64,000 nucleotides of DNA from Vibrio sp. CK2-1 (GTDB lineage Bacteria; Pseudomonadota; Gammaproteobacteria; Enterobacterales; Vibrionaceae), in NCBI RefSeq assembly GCF_021726515.1, contig NZ_JAKKCJ010000005.1:62001-126000 (forward strand), given 5' to 3'. The stretch's first letter is position 1, and every line of letters starts with the position of its first letter. This document shows positions 35,875 through 46,080 of this stretch, piece after piece. Made by a program: the position numbers and the translations under genes. The notes under the pieces are model-generated. The model worked only from the letters and a program-made list of their open reading frames with translations. It did not search any database and was not told the DNA's origin.

Positions 35875-37062
35875 ATGTCGAGCATTGAAGCGGCACTGGC
35901 TGAAATTAAGCGTGGTGTAGAAGAGCTAATTCCAGAAGAAGAACTGATTGCCAAATTAAAAGAAGGCCGCCCATTAAGAATTAAATTGGGTGCCGATCCT
36001 ACTGCGCCAGATATCCATTTAGGTCATACCGTTATTTTAAATAAGTTACGTGCCTTCCAAGAACTGGGTCACGAAGTAACATTTTTGATCGGTGACTTCA
36101 CTGGTATGGTTGGTGATCCAACGGGTAAAAACACTACTCGTCCACCATTGACGCGTGAAGATGTTCTAGCCAACGCTGAAACTTATAAGCAACAAGTGTT
36201 TAAGATCCTAGATCCTGCGAAGACTAAAATTCAGTTTAACTCTGAGTGGTTATCGGAACTTGGTGCAGAAGGCATGATCCGTTTAGCGGCGAATCAAACC
36301 GTTGCTCGCATGCTTGAACGTGATGACTTTAAAAAGCGTTACTCAAATAATCAGCCAATTGCTATTCATGAATTTATGTATCCTTTACTACAAGGTTATG
36401 ATTCTGTCGCGATGGAAACCGATGTTGAACTGGGTGGTACTGACCAGAAGTTTAACTTGTTGATGGGACGTGAACTGCAAAAATCTAATGGCCAGAAGCC
36501 ACAGGTAGTACTGATGATGCCTTTGTTGGTTGGTTTAGACGGCGAGAAGAAAATGTCTAAATCTGCCCATAACTACATTGGTGTGAGTGAATCTCCGACT
36601 GAAATGTTCGGTAAGATCATGTCTATTTCTGATGTGTTAATGTGGAGCTACTACGAGCTTCTTTCTTTCCGTCCATTAGAAGAAATTGCGCAATTTAAAG
36701 CGGATGTGGAAGCAGGTAAAAACCCACGTGACGTGAAGATTTTGTTAGCCAAAGAAATCATTGCACGTTTCCATAGTGAAGCCGATGCAGACGCGGCGGA
36801 GCAAGAGTTCATTAACCGCTTCCAAAAAGGTGCGATGCCAGATGAAATGCCAGAGTTTGAATTTGAATCAGGTATGGCCATTGGTAACGTATTAAAAGAA
36901 GCGAGCTTAGTCGGTTCAACATCAGATGCCATGCGTATGATTCGTCAAGGCGCAGCAAAAATTGATGGCGCGAAAATTGAAGATACTAAGTTAGTACCAG
37001 AAGCCGGTACTGCGGTATACCAAGTCGGTAAACGCAAGTTTGCACGTATTACTATCAAGTAA
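35875..37062 (+). CDS. tyrS: Tyrosine-tRNA ligase
   Basis: Class I aminoacyl-tRNA synthetase that charges tRNA-Tyr; 395 residues. The HIGH motif is HLGH (48-51), the KMSKS motif is KMSKS (226-230), and a C-terminal S4-like RNA-binding domain (from about residue 330, ending [10 protein letters not shown]) is present. The sequence is of the shorter TyrRS branch (TyrZ-like), common in Vibrio, rather than the E. coli type of 424 residues. It is divergent from the M23 peptidase gene and followed by an intrinsic terminator. Confidence 0.95.
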   Translation: MSSIEAALAEIKRGVEELIPEEELIAKLKEGRPLRIKLGADPTAPDIHLGHTVILNKLRAFQELGHEVTFLIGDFTGMVGDPTGKNTTRPPLTREDVLANAETYKQQVFKILDPAKTKIQFNSEWLSELGAEGMIRLAANQTVARMLERDDFKKRYSNNQPIAIHEFMYPLLQGYDSVAMETDVELGGTDQKFNLLMGRELQKSNGQKPQVVLMMPLLVGLDGEKKMSKSAHNYIGVSESPTEMFGKIMSISDVLMWSYYELLSFRPLEEIAQFKADVEAGKNPRDVKILLAKEIIARFHSEADADAAEQEFINRFQKGAMPDEMPEFEFESGMAIGNVLKEASLVGSTSDAMRMIRQGAAKIDGAKIEDTKLVPEAGTAVYQVGKRKFARITIK

Positions 37063-37083
37063 TATCGCTTAGTTATATCAATC

Positions 37084-37112
37084 AAAAGGGAGCCTATGAG
37101 CTCCCTTTTTTG
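37084..37112. terminator. Terminator between tyrS and yadS
   Basis: AAAAGGGAGC and GCTCCCTTTT form a perfect 10-bp stem around CTATGA; TTTT follows for tyrS and the minus strand is also T-rich. It lies between convergent genes. Confidence 0.9.
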
Positions 37113-37157
37113 TGTCTATTGTCTCGCCCTTGTTTATATTTTATATATCAAAGCGAA

Positions 37158-37778
37158 TTAGCTTTTCATTGATAAGGTGGGCAGAGATAAGTGCCAACGT
37201 ATAGCCGCTAAGCGAATACTGAGTGTGGTGGCTACCCCTAGTAAAAATGCTGGTTGAGACGGTAGGCCAAAATATAAAGCGAGCGTATGGGTGATCCCGC
37301 CAGCAATGCACGCGGTCGCATAGATCTCACTTCTCAGTACCATTGGGATTTCACGGGCGAGAATATCGCGAATAATACCGCCGCCACAGCCCGTTAATAC
37401 TCCCATGATCACCGCGATCATCATTGAATCTTGTAGTAATAAGGTTTTTTCTACGCCAATTCCGACAAATACCGCTAAGCCAATGGCATCACAAACAGGC
37501 AGAAAATACCAAGGCAGTTGTTTGGGTTGTCTGACGAGTAATAGTGTTGCTAGGCAGGTGATAAAAATTACCCATAAATAATTGTTATCGATGATCCAAA
37601 ATACTGGCGTTGCGCCTAACATCATGTCGCGAATAGAGCCGCCGCCGATGGCCGTTACACTGGCGAGTACTACCATGCCAAAAGGATCCATTTTCAATCG
37701 AGCCGCAAGTAGTACTCCTGAAATGGCAAAGATGGCAGTGCCGAATAAATCAAACAAATAGAGTAGGCTGATATCCAT
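37158..37778 (-). CDS. yadS: TRIC cation channel family protein YadS
   Basis: Inner-membrane protein of 206 residues with about seven hydrophobic segments and the two-fold internal repeat of the TRIC/UPF0126 family. Each half carries the glycine motif: GGGSIRDMMLG in the first and GCGGGIIRDILAREIP in the second. Bacterial homologues are trimeric monovalent-cation channels; the physiological ion here is not known. The order yadS-btuF-mtnN is the same as in E. coli, with yadS transcribed last. Confidence 0.88.
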   Translation of the reverse strand: MDISLLYLFDLFGTAIFAISGVLLAARLKMDPFGMVVLASVTAIGGGSIRDMMLGATPVFWIIDNNYLWVIFITCLATLLLVRQPKQLPWYFLPVCDAIGLAVFVGIGVEKTLLLQDSMMIAVIMGVLTGCGGGIIRDILAREIPMVLRSEIYATACIAGGITHTLALYFGLPSQPAFLLGVATTLSIRLAAIRWHLSLPTLSMKS

Positions 37779-37857
37779 GAGGTATGGTCTTCGTTTGGGT
37801 CTGAGAAGGTTAAAGTTGGCGCAGATTCTACTGGGAAAAACCGTTCACGCCAAATGG

Positions 37858-38700
37858 TTATTTTGCGCGAGCTTTATCAAAGTAACCACACACTTGTTTT
37901 ATTGCTTTTAAGCTACGCATGGTTGGGCGTGATAACCAATCTGGGTTAACCGACCAGATAAAACCATGCTCAACTGCTGGTATCTGCGGCCAGTTTTGCC
38001 ATCTAGTGTCATCGCTAGTGGCGAAATGAGAATTAAAAATCACCTCAGGTTGTAAGGCGATAACCTGTTCGACGCTGATTTGCGGATAAGCAACACGGGT
38101 AGTAGTTAGTACATTTTCTCCACCACAGATCTGAAAAATATCAGTCGGCCAATTGGGGTTAGTGACAGACATCATCGGCTTTTGGCTGAGTTGATAAAAA
38201 TAGCGAACCTTGGCTTGATTGTGATACAGAGAGCGTAGTTGAGTTAACACAGCTTCAAATTTAGCGGCATTATTTTGCCCCAATGATGAGTCTTCCGCCC
38301 ATAGGCTGAGTTGTCTTAGATTTTTGGGAATATCGTCCAAGCTTTCAATCGATGAGTAGTAGATAGGAATGCCAAATTTTTCTAATTGATCGAGCTCACG
38401 AGAGTTTGCATTTTTTTTCCATGCAATCACGAGATCGGGTTGTAGCGCTAAAATGCGTTCTAATTTGATGCCTTGATAATTAGCCACTTGCTCAATATTT
38501 TTGGCTTCTTGTGGGTAGTCACTAGCCTGGCTTACCCCAATCAGCTTATCGCCAAGTCCTGCAGAAAAAGCGAGTTCAGTAGCATGTGGAGATAGGGTTA
38601 TTACACGTTGCGCTACATGGGGGGAAAGTGGGGCGGCTAATATTTTTGAGGATAAAAATAGCGTCAGTAAAATTAGCGATGTAACTATACGAGCGTACAT
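37858..38700 (-). CDS. btuF: Vitamin B12 ABC transporter periplasmic binding protein BtuF
   Basis: Cobalamin-binding protein that feeds BtuCD; 280 residues with a signal peptide (about 1-22, ending ILAA). The cluster-A/III binding-protein layout is seen: VITLSPHATELAFSAGLGDKLIGVS, then SDYPQEAK, a linking helix and a second lobe with VEQVIALQPEVIFNSH. The placement between yadS and mtnN is that of E. coli btuF. No btuC or btuD is in the window, so the transporter core lies elsewhere. Confidence 0.9.
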   Translation of the reverse strand: MYARIVTSLILLTLFLSSKILAAPLSPHVAQRVITLSPHATELAFSAGLGDKLIGVSQASDYPQEAKNIEQVANYQGIKLERILALQPDLVIAWKKNANSRELDQLEKFGIPIYYSSIESLDDIPKNLRQLSLWAEDSSLGQNNAAKFEAVLTQLRSLYHNQAKVRYFYQLSQKPMMSVTNPNWPTDIFQICGGENVLTTTRVAYPQISVEQVIALQPEVIFNSHFATSDDTRWQNWPQIPAVEHGFIWSVNPDWLSRPTMRSLKAIKQVCGYFDKARAK

Positions 38701-38732
38701 ATTTTATAGTTTCCTCATCCTTGAGCTATATT

Positions 38733-38770
38733 GATACCCAAGTTATTTGAAGATAAATCACTTGGGTATC
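38733..38770. repeat. Inverted repeat between mtnN and btuF
   Basis: GATACCCAAGT and ACTTGGGTATC form perfect 11-bp arms separated by 16 bases. The half-site ACTTGGGTAT recurs after arcB at about 50861. It has no T tract, so termination is doubtful. Confidence 0.75.
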
Positions 38771-38780
38771 AGTCTGTCAC

Positions 38781-39476
38781 TTACTGCATTTGAGCAAGCA
38801 TATTGATCACCATTTCTGATGAACGTTTGGCTGCAAGAGGTAGAAACTCCTCGAAGCTCATTGGTGATTCTTTATCTGCTACATCAGAAATGGCACGCAC
38901 GATCACGAACGGTGTGCGGAACTGATGACAAGTTTGTGCAATGGCTGAGGCTTCCATTTCTACTGCAATCACATTAGGGAAATGTTGGCGGATAAACGCT
39001 TGTTTTTCTGGCGTACAAACAAAGGCATCACCAGTACAAATTAAACCACGTACCGCGTGAGTATCTTTCATGCCTTGTAGTGCTTTTTCTACGATCTCAA
39101 TTAAGGTTGGATCGGCAGTGAAAGCCGCTGGTTGACCTGCCATTTGACCGATTTCATAACCAAATGCAGTGACATCGGCATCGTGGTGACGAACTTCTGT
39201 TGAGATCACCACATCACCTAGATTTAAACTTGGATCAAATCCGCCAGCAGAACCTGTGTTAATGATGACGTCAGGTTGGAAGCATTCAATTAATAGAGTG
39301 GTACCGATACTGGCTGAGACTTTACCAATACCTGATTGCAGAAGGATAATTGTCACATTATTAATGCTGCCAGTATAAAAAGTGCAACCACCTCGAGTTG
39401 TTGTTTCACAGCCAACCAGTGATTCTTTTAGTATCGCAACTTCTTGTTCCATTGCGCCAATAATGCCAACTTTCAT
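38781..39476 (-). CDS. mtnN: 5'-methylthioadenosine/S-adenosylhomocysteine nucleosidase
   Basis: Hydrolyses methylthioadenosine and S-adenosylhomocysteine, recycling SAM by-products and supplying the precursor of autoinducer-2. The 231 residues match E. coli MtnN closely. The catalytic and binding residues are visible: Glu12 in [13 protein letters not shown], the nucleoside-binding [10 protein letters not shown] and the aspartate in ISDVADKES. It is followed by btuF and preceded by a DUF1499 gene 58 bases away on the same strand. Cytoplasmic. Confidence 0.96.
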   Translation of the reverse strand: MKVGIIGAMEQEVAILKESLVGCETTTRGGCTFYTGSINNVTIILLQSGIGKVSASIGTTLLIECFQPDVIINTGSAGGFDPSLNLGDVVISTEVRHHDADVTAFGYEIGQMAGQPAAFTADPTLIEIVEKALQGMKDTHAVRGLICTGDAFVCTPEKQAFIRQHFPNVIAVEMEASAIAQTCHQFRTPFVIVRAISDVADKESPMSFEEFLPLAAKRSSEMVINMLAQMQ

Positions 39477-39534
39477 AATCTGTCTACTCTATATGGGTCA
39501 AAGATGGCGGGATTGTAGCATAACAGATTTAATT

Positions 39535-39972
39535 TTAGGGGCTTGGTTTGAGTAAATTCGCGGCAATTAATTTTTCACGTAATGCTTCTACGCGGCTTTT
39601 GTTGACGCCAAAATCAGAGTAACCAACACGAGATTTTGAGCGAACCTGAAGCAGTGAGCCTTGTTTAACAATATGAAGATCATCAACAAATCTGAAAATC
39701 AGGCTGGTGGATTCTAAATGCAAGCGTTCATCGGTTTTGTTGACTGTTTTGGTTCTCTTTAAAGTCAATGCCACTTGCTCTATTTCATCGATAGTTGTCG
39801 CTTCTGAAATGAGTTCAAATGGGGCAACTTGATAATCACTTCTTAGCTCTTGAGTGGAAACACAGTTAGGTTTCGAGCTGCATAGTAAATCGGGATTATT
39901 ATCTTTCATCGCATAACTCTGAGTACAACCAGTAAGTAATATAACCATAGCTAAGGTGCTGAGTTTTCGCAT
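39535..39972 (-). CDS. DUF1499 family lipoprotein
   Basis: A 145-residue protein with a lipoprotein signal: MRKLSTLAMVILLTGCTQSY places the lipobox cysteine at about residue 16. The mature part has the DUF1499 pattern, including PNCVST, RLHLESTSLIFRFVDDLHI and the C-terminal SRVGYSDFGVNKSRVEALR. Function is unknown; the family is found across proteobacteria and algae. AGGT precedes the ATG. It is 58 bases upstream of mtnN and may share its transcript. Confidence 0.85.
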   Translation of the reverse strand: MRKLSTLAMVILLTGCTQSYAMKDNNPDLLCSSKPNCVSTQELRSDYQVAPFELISEATTIDEIEQVALTLKRTKTVNKTDERLHLESTSLIFRFVDDLHIVKQGSLLQVRSKSRVGYSDFGVNKSRVEALREKLIAANLLKPSP

Positions 39973-40023
39973 CTTTAATTACCTTTTTAATTTTAATACC
40001 TTGAGCTAATCCTCGTCAGGATA

Positions 40024-40052
40024 CGAAAAAGCCCCGAATCAACGGGGCTTTG
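40024..40052 (-). terminator. Intrinsic terminator after gltBD
   Basis: AAGCCCCG and CGGGGCTT pair around six bases; on the minus strand TTTTTCG follows. It starts about 20 bases after the gltD stop codon. Confidence 0.9.
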
Positions 40053-40073
40053 GGGATCATATTATTGAGTTGC

Positions 40074-41543
40074 TTACGCAGATTTCATCAAAGAATCGGC
40101 TCTTGCTTCTAGGTGTGAGTTACCCATTAGGTAAGCATCCACAGCACGAGCACATTCACGACCTTCATTGATACAACGAACAACCAGTGATTGACCAGTA
40201 CGCATATCACCTGCTGCAAACACACCTTTTTGATTGGTAGCGTACCCTTCGGCTGCGACATTGCCTCGATCATCAAGTTTGATGTCCAATTGGGCAAGTA
40301 CGCCGCTTGGCTCAGGATGTAAGAAGCCCATAGCTAAGAAAGCTTTGGTACATGGAATGACTCGCTCAGAGCCTTCCACTTCTTTAAATCCTGGGCGTTC
40401 ACCTGGTTTGGCGTCATCCCATACAATATCTGCAATGCGTAATTCTTTTACATTACCGTTTTCATCGCCTATAAACTCTTTAGTCAAAATATTCCAATGA
40501 CGCTCACAACCTTCTTCGTGAGAAGTGGTGGTTTTCATGATCATTGGATATTGAGGCCAAGGTTGGTTAGCCGGGCGTTGCTCAGGTGGAATCGGCATGA
40601 TTTCTACTTGAGTAATGCTTGCTGCACCATGACGGTTTGATGTACCTACACAGTCAGAGCCAGTATCACCACCACCGATAACCACAACATGATCATCTTT
40701 AGCGTGAATTTCTTCACCTTTTAGATCCATGTTGTTAGCGCGACGGTTGTTTTGACCTAGGAATTCCATCGCAAAATGGACGCCTTTTAGCTCGCGGCCC
40801 GGAATTGGTAAATCACGAGGAACTGTAGAACCACCGGTAAGCAGTATCACATCAAATTCTTGACGCAATTGCTGAGCATTGATGTTAACGCCAATATGAG
40901 CATTAACTTCAAATTTAACGCCAGCTTCTGCCATCAAGTCGATTTTACGGTCGATGACGTCCATGCTGAGTTTAAAGTCAGGGATACCAAAACGTAGTAG
41001 GCCACCGACTTTTTCATCACGCTCAAATACGGTCACTGAGTGGCCCGCGGCATTGAGCTGTTCTGCTGCTGATAAACCAGCAGGGCCAGAACCGACAATC
41101 GCAATGGTTTTTCCTGTACGTTTACGAGGTTTACGTGCTTTAGCAAAGCCTTCTTTATAGGCGCGTTCAGCAATGTTTTTCTCGATATTACAAATCGTAA
41201 TAGGGTCTTGGTTAATACCCAGTACACAAGCGGTTTCACATGGTGCAGGACACACGCGACCAGTAAATTCTGGGAAGTTATTGGTGCTGCTTAGAATATT
41301 CCAAGCCTCTTCCCAGCTATCACGGTATACCGCATCGTTAAATTCAGGAATGATGTTCCCAATTGGGCAGCCGCTATGACAAAACGGCACACCACAATCC
41401 ATACAGCGAGAAGCTTGAGTATTGATTTTTTCACCAAACTCCTCATCGAGTACGAACTCTTTATTGTCTTGTATACGAACACTCGGATCGACTTTTTTCG
41501 GTAGTTCACGTCCGTGCTCTAAAAATCCAGTAGGCTTACCCAT
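40074..41543 (-). CDS. gltD: Glutamate synthase (NADPH) small subunit
   Basis: Flavoprotein subunit of GOGAT that takes electrons from NADPH and passes them through Fe-S clusters to GltB; 489 residues. N-terminal cysteines for two [4Fe-4S] clusters are in CMDCGVPFCHSGCP and CPAPCETAC. The FAD motif is GSGPAGLSAAEQL and the NADPH motif is VIGGGDTGSDC. The start ATG overlaps the gltB stop by 8 bases and is preceded by GGAGG within gltB, so translation is coupled; an in-frame codon at 41609 lies deeper in gltB and is rejected. Slightly longer than the E. coli subunit. Confidence 0.96.
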   Translation of the reverse strand: MGKPTGFLEHGRELPKKVDPSVRIQDNKEFVLDEEFGEKINTQASRCMDCGVPFCHSGCPIGNIIPEFNDAVYRDSWEEAWNILSSTNNFPEFTGRVCPAPCETACVLGINQDPITICNIEKNIAERAYKEGFAKARKPRKRTGKTIAIVGSGPAGLSAAEQLNAAGHSVTVFERDEKVGGLLRFGIPDFKLSMDVIDRKIDLMAEAGVKFEVNAHIGVNINAQQLRQEFDVILLTGGSTVPRDLPIPGRELKGVHFAMEFLGQNNRRANNMDLKGEEIHAKDDHVVVIGGGDTGSDCVGTSNRHGAASITQVEIMPIPPEQRPANQPWPQYPMIMKTTTSHEEGCERHWNILTKEFIGDENGNVKELRIADIVWDDAKPGERPGFKEVEGSERVIPCTKAFLAMGFLHPEPSGVLAQLDIKLDDRGNVAAEGYATNQKGVFAAGDMRTGQSLVVRCINEGRECARAVDAYLMGNSHLEARADSLMKSA

Positions 41544-44500
41544 TGACGGCCTCCAACTCTTCCTTGTTTGCGGCTTGTTTGCGCTTTTGCAATACAGCTT
41601 TGTAATCACGAGGCATAACTTTTGCCAAGCTTGCTAGGTTGTTTTCAAAATCAGCTAAGAAGTTTTGCGCCACTGTACTTCCAGTGTACTCAACATGCTT
41701 GGTCAGCATATCTTTAATGAACGCTTTATCTTCAGCTTCAATTGGATCGACATCCACTAACTCTGGGTTGAGCTTCTTATCGAAGTCACCATCTTTATCC
41801 CACACATAAGCCACACCACCACTCATACCAGCAGCAAAGTTACGGCCTGTTGAGCCAAGGATAATGGCTGAACCACCAGTCATGTACTCACAACCATGGT
41901 CACCAACGCCTTCAACAACTACGTGTGCGCCAGAGTTACGAACGCAGAAACGTTCACCAGCCATACCACGGATAAAGGATTGACCTGATGTTGCACCGTA
42001 GAAACATACGTTACCCACTACGATGTTATCTTCAGCCACCACTGTCGAACGACGATCAGGGTAGAGTACTAATGTACCGCCTGATAGACCTTTACCCCAG
42101 TAGTCATTGGCATCGCCTTCCACTTCAAACTTAACGCCTTTTGCAAGGAAAGCACCGAATGACTGACCAGCAGAACCGGTGAACTTAACGTTCATTGGTT
42201 TTGGTAGACCTTGGTCTTTATATACTTTCGAAATTTCATTCGACAGCATAGTACCCGTACTACGGTCGGTATTAATGATAGGGAAGAGGGCTTCTACTGC
42301 TTCACCTTTAGTTAAAGCAGGTTGAGCTGCTTCAATTAACTTACGATCCAATACCGCTTCTAAGCCGTGATTTTGTGGTTTCTGATTGTAGATACCATCT
42401 TCAGCACGAGGCGGTTGAATATGAAGTACAGGGCTAAGATCGAGGTTCTTATATTTCCAGTGTTGGATATCATCACGTACTTTAAGTTTGTGAGATTGAC
42501 CAACCATTTCATCGATAGTACGGAAACCAAGTTCTGCCATTACTTCACGCAAACCTTCAGCCATGTATTGGAAGAAAGTCACGACATCTTCTACGCGGCC
42601 ATCAAAGCGCTCACGCAAGGTTTTGTTTTGTGTTGCGATACCAACTGGGCAAGTGTTTTTGTGACACTTACGCATCATGATACAGCCTTCAACCACTAGT
42701 GCAGCGGTTGCTACGCCCCATTCTTCTGCGCCAAGTAGTGTAGCGACAGCAAGGTCACGAGGTGTTTTCATCTGACCATCAGACTGAACAACGATACGGT
42801 TACGTAGGCCGTTTTTCAGTAGGGTTTGGTGAGTTTCGGCTAGGCCAAGTTCCCACGGTAAACCAGTGTGACGGATTGAAGACATAGGTGATGCACCTGT
42901 ACCACCATCAAAGCCAGCAATGAGAACGACATCCGCTTTTGCTTTTGCAACGCCTGATGCAATGGTACCTACGCCCGCTTCTGATACTAGCTTGACGTTG
43001 ACACGACCGTCGCGGTTAGCATTTTTCAGATCGTAGATCAGCTGAGCTAAATCTTCGATAGAGTAAATATCGTGATGCGGTGGTGGTGAAATTAAGCCAA
43101 CTCCTGGAGTCGAGTGACGAGTCGCCCCGATCCAATCATCCACTTTATCACCTGGTAGCTGACCACCTTCACCTGGTTTCGCGCCTTGAGCCATCTTGAT
43201 TTGTAGCTCATCAGCGTTAGTTAGGTAGTAAGAAGTTACGCCGAAACGACCTGAAGCAACCTGTTTGATTGCCGAACGTTCCCAGTCACCATTAGCCTTT
43301 TTCTCAAAGCGAATTGGGTCTTCACCACCTTCACCAGAGTTTGACTTAGCGCCAATACGGTTCATTGCAACCGCTAGGGTTGAGTGAGCTTCGTAAGAAA
43401 TAGAACCAAAACTCATTGCACCTGTGGCAAAGCGTTTCAGAATTTTTTCAATTGGCTCAACTTCCTCAAGTGGTACTGAACCTGCTGGGTTTTTGATGAA
43501 ATCTAGCTGACTACGTAGTGTTGCAGCGTTATCACCTTGATCATCAACCGTTTTCGCGTATTGCTTAAACTGCGCGTAGTCTTTGTTACGTGTCGATTGT
43601 TGCAACAATGAAATCGTTTCAGGGTTAAACAGGTGTTTTTCACCACGTTGTTTCCACTGGTAAACCCCACCGACATCCAACATTTGAATTGGGATTTCAC
43701 GGGTTGGGTAACCGACACGATGGCGGATCAACACTTCGCGTGCGATATCGTCAATGGTTAAACCTTGAATACGAGAAACGGTACCTGTGAAGTATTTATC
43801 AACGACAGATTTACTAATACCAAGCGCTTCAAAGATTTGTGCGCCATGGTAAGACTGTAGTGTAGAAATACCCATTTTAGAGAAAATCTTCAACAAGCCA
43901 GCATTGATGCCTTTACGGTAGTTGTTGAAGTAGTCTTCAGTTGGGACTTCAGGATCGAGTTTTTTCTTCTTCTGAAGATCAACAATCGTTTCTGTGACCA
44001 AGTATGGGTTAACCGCATTGGCACCGTAACCGACTAGAGTTGCAAAGTGGTGCGTTTCGCGAGCATCACCTGTTTCGATCACGATGTCACATTTCGCACG
44101 TAAACCTTTACGGATTAAGTGGTGATGTACTGCGCCAACCGCCAACATGGCTGGAATTGCCGCGTGGTTAGAGTTGGTTGCACGGTCGGTTAACAGAATA
44201 ATCGAGTAACCATCTACCACTGCATCTTCTGCATATTGGCAAATGCGTTTTAGTGCACGCTCTAGTTTACCCGGCTCTTCGGTGGCACGGAAAACGATGT
44301 CTAATGTTTTGGCTTGCAAGTGCTCATTATCGATTGCACGTAGTTTCTCAAGCTCTGCATTAGATAAAACAGGTGACTCTAACTCTACTTTTCGACAGTG
44401 TTCAGGCGTTTCAGTTAACAGGTTATGGTCACGACCTAGGTAGGTGTTAAGTGACATAACCATGCGCTCACGAATCGGATCGATTGGTGGGTTAGTTACC

Positions 44501-46080
44501 TGAGCAAACAGCTGCTTGAAGTAGTGTGATAAGTGCTGAGATTGGTGTGACAATATTGCTAATGGCCAGTCTGCACCCATTGACATCAGAGGTTCATAAC
44601 CCGTTTCTGCGAGCACATGAATGATGTCGTTGACTTCTTCGCTAGTAATACCAAACGCTTGTTGATGTTGTAGCAAGCGAGCAGGAGAAGGCTGGTGATG
44701 CATGTTATCGGCATCAGGCAGAGTTTTTAGAGTAAGTAGGTTGTCTTGAACCCATTGCTCATAAGGCTTAGCGGTAGCAATACTATCTTTTACTTCTTCA
44801 TCAGAAATAATACGACCTTGTTCTAGATCGGCAACAAAGATACGACCTGGCTGTAAGCGGCCACGGTATTCAATGTTCTCTGGTGCAATTTCAACTGCGC
44901 CAGATTCTGATGCCATTACCAAGAAATCATCTTTGGTTACGGTATAGCGAGAAGGACGTAAACCGTTACGGTCAAGTGTTGCACCTACTTGAACACCATC
45001 GGTGAAACAAACAGAAGCCGGGCCATCCCAAGGTTCCATGATGTTGGCATGGTATTGGTAGAATGCACGACGGGCTGGATCCATGTTTTTATTTTCTTGC
45101 CATGCCTCAGGAATCAACATCATTAAAGCATGTGGCAAGCTACGGCCAGAAAGAACCAGTAGTTCTAATGCCATATCAAAGTTAGATGAATCTGAACCAT
45201 TCTCAGAACAAATCGGCAGTAGCATGTCGATTTCGGCTTTTGAGAATAAGTTTGATTCTAAAATGGCTTCACGAGCTTTCATCCAGTTTAAGTTGCCGCG
45301 TACGGTGTTTATCTCACCATTGTGGGCAATGTAACGGAATGGCTGTGCAAGACGCCATCTTGGGAATGTGTTGGTTGAAAAGCGAGAATGCACAAGTGCT
45401 AACGCTGTCACCATGGTTGGGTTTTGTAGATCTAAGAAGTATTGAGGAACTTGATCTGTGGTGAGCTGGCCTTTATAAACCAAAGTCTTATAAGACAATG
45501 AGTTGATATAGAAATCATCGCCAATGTTAGATACAGACTCAAGACACACGCGAACTGTGTAGTTACGTAGCACATAAAGCTTACGCTCAAGCTCTGCTGG
45601 ATCCATGCTCGGGCCACCAGAAATGAAAACGTGTTCGAATTGAGGTTCGGTGCTGAGTGGATCTTCGCCGATCATTGAATTATCGACTGGTAAAACACGG
45701 TAGCCTAAAATTTCAAGATCAAGGCGCTTAGCATTGCGTTCTAAAATATCGCGACACTGTTGGCGTTTATGCTCATCTTTAGGGAATAGAACAACACCAA
45801 CACCATATTTTTCAAATGATGGGAGTTTGATACCGAGTTTGACGGCTTCTTCTAAAAGAAATTCATGAGGTTTTTGCAGTAAGATACCTGCACCATCACC
45901 ACTACAAGGGTCACAACCTTGACCACCGCGGTGTTCCATGCGGGCTAGCATATCCAGCGCCTGTGTTACCACAGCGTGAGATTTACGGTTTTTTAAGTGA
46001 GCAACAAAACCGATCCCACAGGCATCATGCTCCAGCTCAGGAGTGTACAATCCTTGTGTACTTTGCTCTCTACTTACCAT
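41536..46080 (-). CDS. gltB: Glutamate synthase (NADPH) large subunit
   Basis: Makes two glutamates from glutamine and 2-oxoglutarate. The precursor is 1514 residues. A propeptide of 20 residues should be removed to expose the nucleophile Cys21 in HDACGIGFVAHL. Then come the class II glutaminase domain (21 to about 430), a central domain, the FMN/synthase domain (EAHSTLAVAMNRIGAKSNSG, GEGGQLPG) with the [3Fe-4S] cysteines in CIMMRKCHKNTCPVG, and the C-terminal GxGxG helix domain. AGGATG precedes the ATG at 46080; a codon at 46140 would add 20 unrelated residues. First gene of gltBD. Confidence 0.97.
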   Translation of the reverse strand: MVSREQSTQGLYTPELEHDACGIGFVAHLKNRKSHAVVTQALDMLARMEHRGGQGCDPCSGDGAGILLQKPHEFLLEEAVKLGIKLPSFEKYGVGVVLFPKDEHKRQQCRDILERNAKRLDLEILGYRVLPVDNSMIGEDPLSTEPQFEHVFISGGPSMDPAELERKLYVLRNYTVRVCLESVSNIGDDFYINSLSYKTLVYKGQLTTDQVPQYFLDLQNPTMVTALALVHSRFSTNTFPRWRLAQPFRYIAHNGEINTVRGNLNWMKAREAILESNLFSKAEIDMLLPICSENGSDSSNFDMALELLVLSGRSLPHALMMLIPEAWQENKNMDPARRAFYQYHANIMEPWDGPASVCFTDGVQVGATLDRNGLRPSRYTVTKDDFLVMASESGAVEIAPENIEYRGRLQPGRIFVADLEQGRIISDEEVKDSIATAKPYEQWVQDNLLTLKTLPDADNMHHQPSPARLLQHQQAFGITSEEVNDIIHVLAETGYEPLMSMGADWPLAILSHQSQHLSHYFKQLFAQVTNPPIDPIRERMVMSLNTYLGRDHNLLTETPEHCRKVELESPVLSNAELEKLRAIDNEHLQAKTLDIVFRATEEPGKLERALKRICQYAEDAVVDGYSIILLTDRATNSNHAAIPAMLAVGAVHHHLIRKGLRAKCDIVIETGDARETHHFATLVGYGANAVNPYLVTETIVDLQKKKKLDPEVPTEDYFNNYRKGINAGLLKIFSKMGISTLQSYHGAQIFEALGISKSVVDKYFTGTVSRIQGLTIDDIAREVLIRHRVGYPTREIPIQMLDVGGVYQWKQRGEKHLFNPETISLLQQSTRNKDYAQFKQYAKTVDDQGDNAATLRSQLDFIKNPAGSVPLEEVEPIEKILKRFATGAMSFGSISYEAHSTLAVAMNRIGAKSNSGEGGEDPIRFEKKANGDWERSAIKQVASGRFGVTSYYLTNADELQIKMAQGAKPGEGGQLPGDKVDDWIGATRHSTPGVGLISPPPHHDIYSIEDLAQLIYDLKNANRDGRVNVKLVSEAGVGTIASGVAKAKADVVLIAGFDGGTGASPMSSIRHTGLPWELGLAETHQTLLKNGLRNRIVVQSDGQMKTPRDLAVATLLGAEEWGVATAALVVEGCIMMRKCHKNTCPVGIATQNKTLRERFDGRVEDVVTFFQYMAEGLREVMAELGFRTIDEMVGQSHKLKVRDDIQHWKYKNLDLSPVLHIQPPRAEDGIYNQKPQNHGLEAVLDRKLIEAAQPALTKGEAVEALFPIINTDRSTGTMLSNEISKVYKDQGLPKPMNVKFTGSAGQSFGAFLAKGVKFEVEGDANDYWGKGLSGGTLVLYPDRRSTVVAEDNIVVGNVCFYGATSGQSFIRGMAGERFCVRNSGAHVVVEGVGDHGCEYMTGGSAIILGSTGRNFAAGMSGGVAYVWDKDGDFDKKLNPELVDVDPIEAEDKAFIKDMLTKHVEYTGSTVAQNFLADFENNLASLAKVMPRDYKAVLQKRKQAANKEELEAVNG

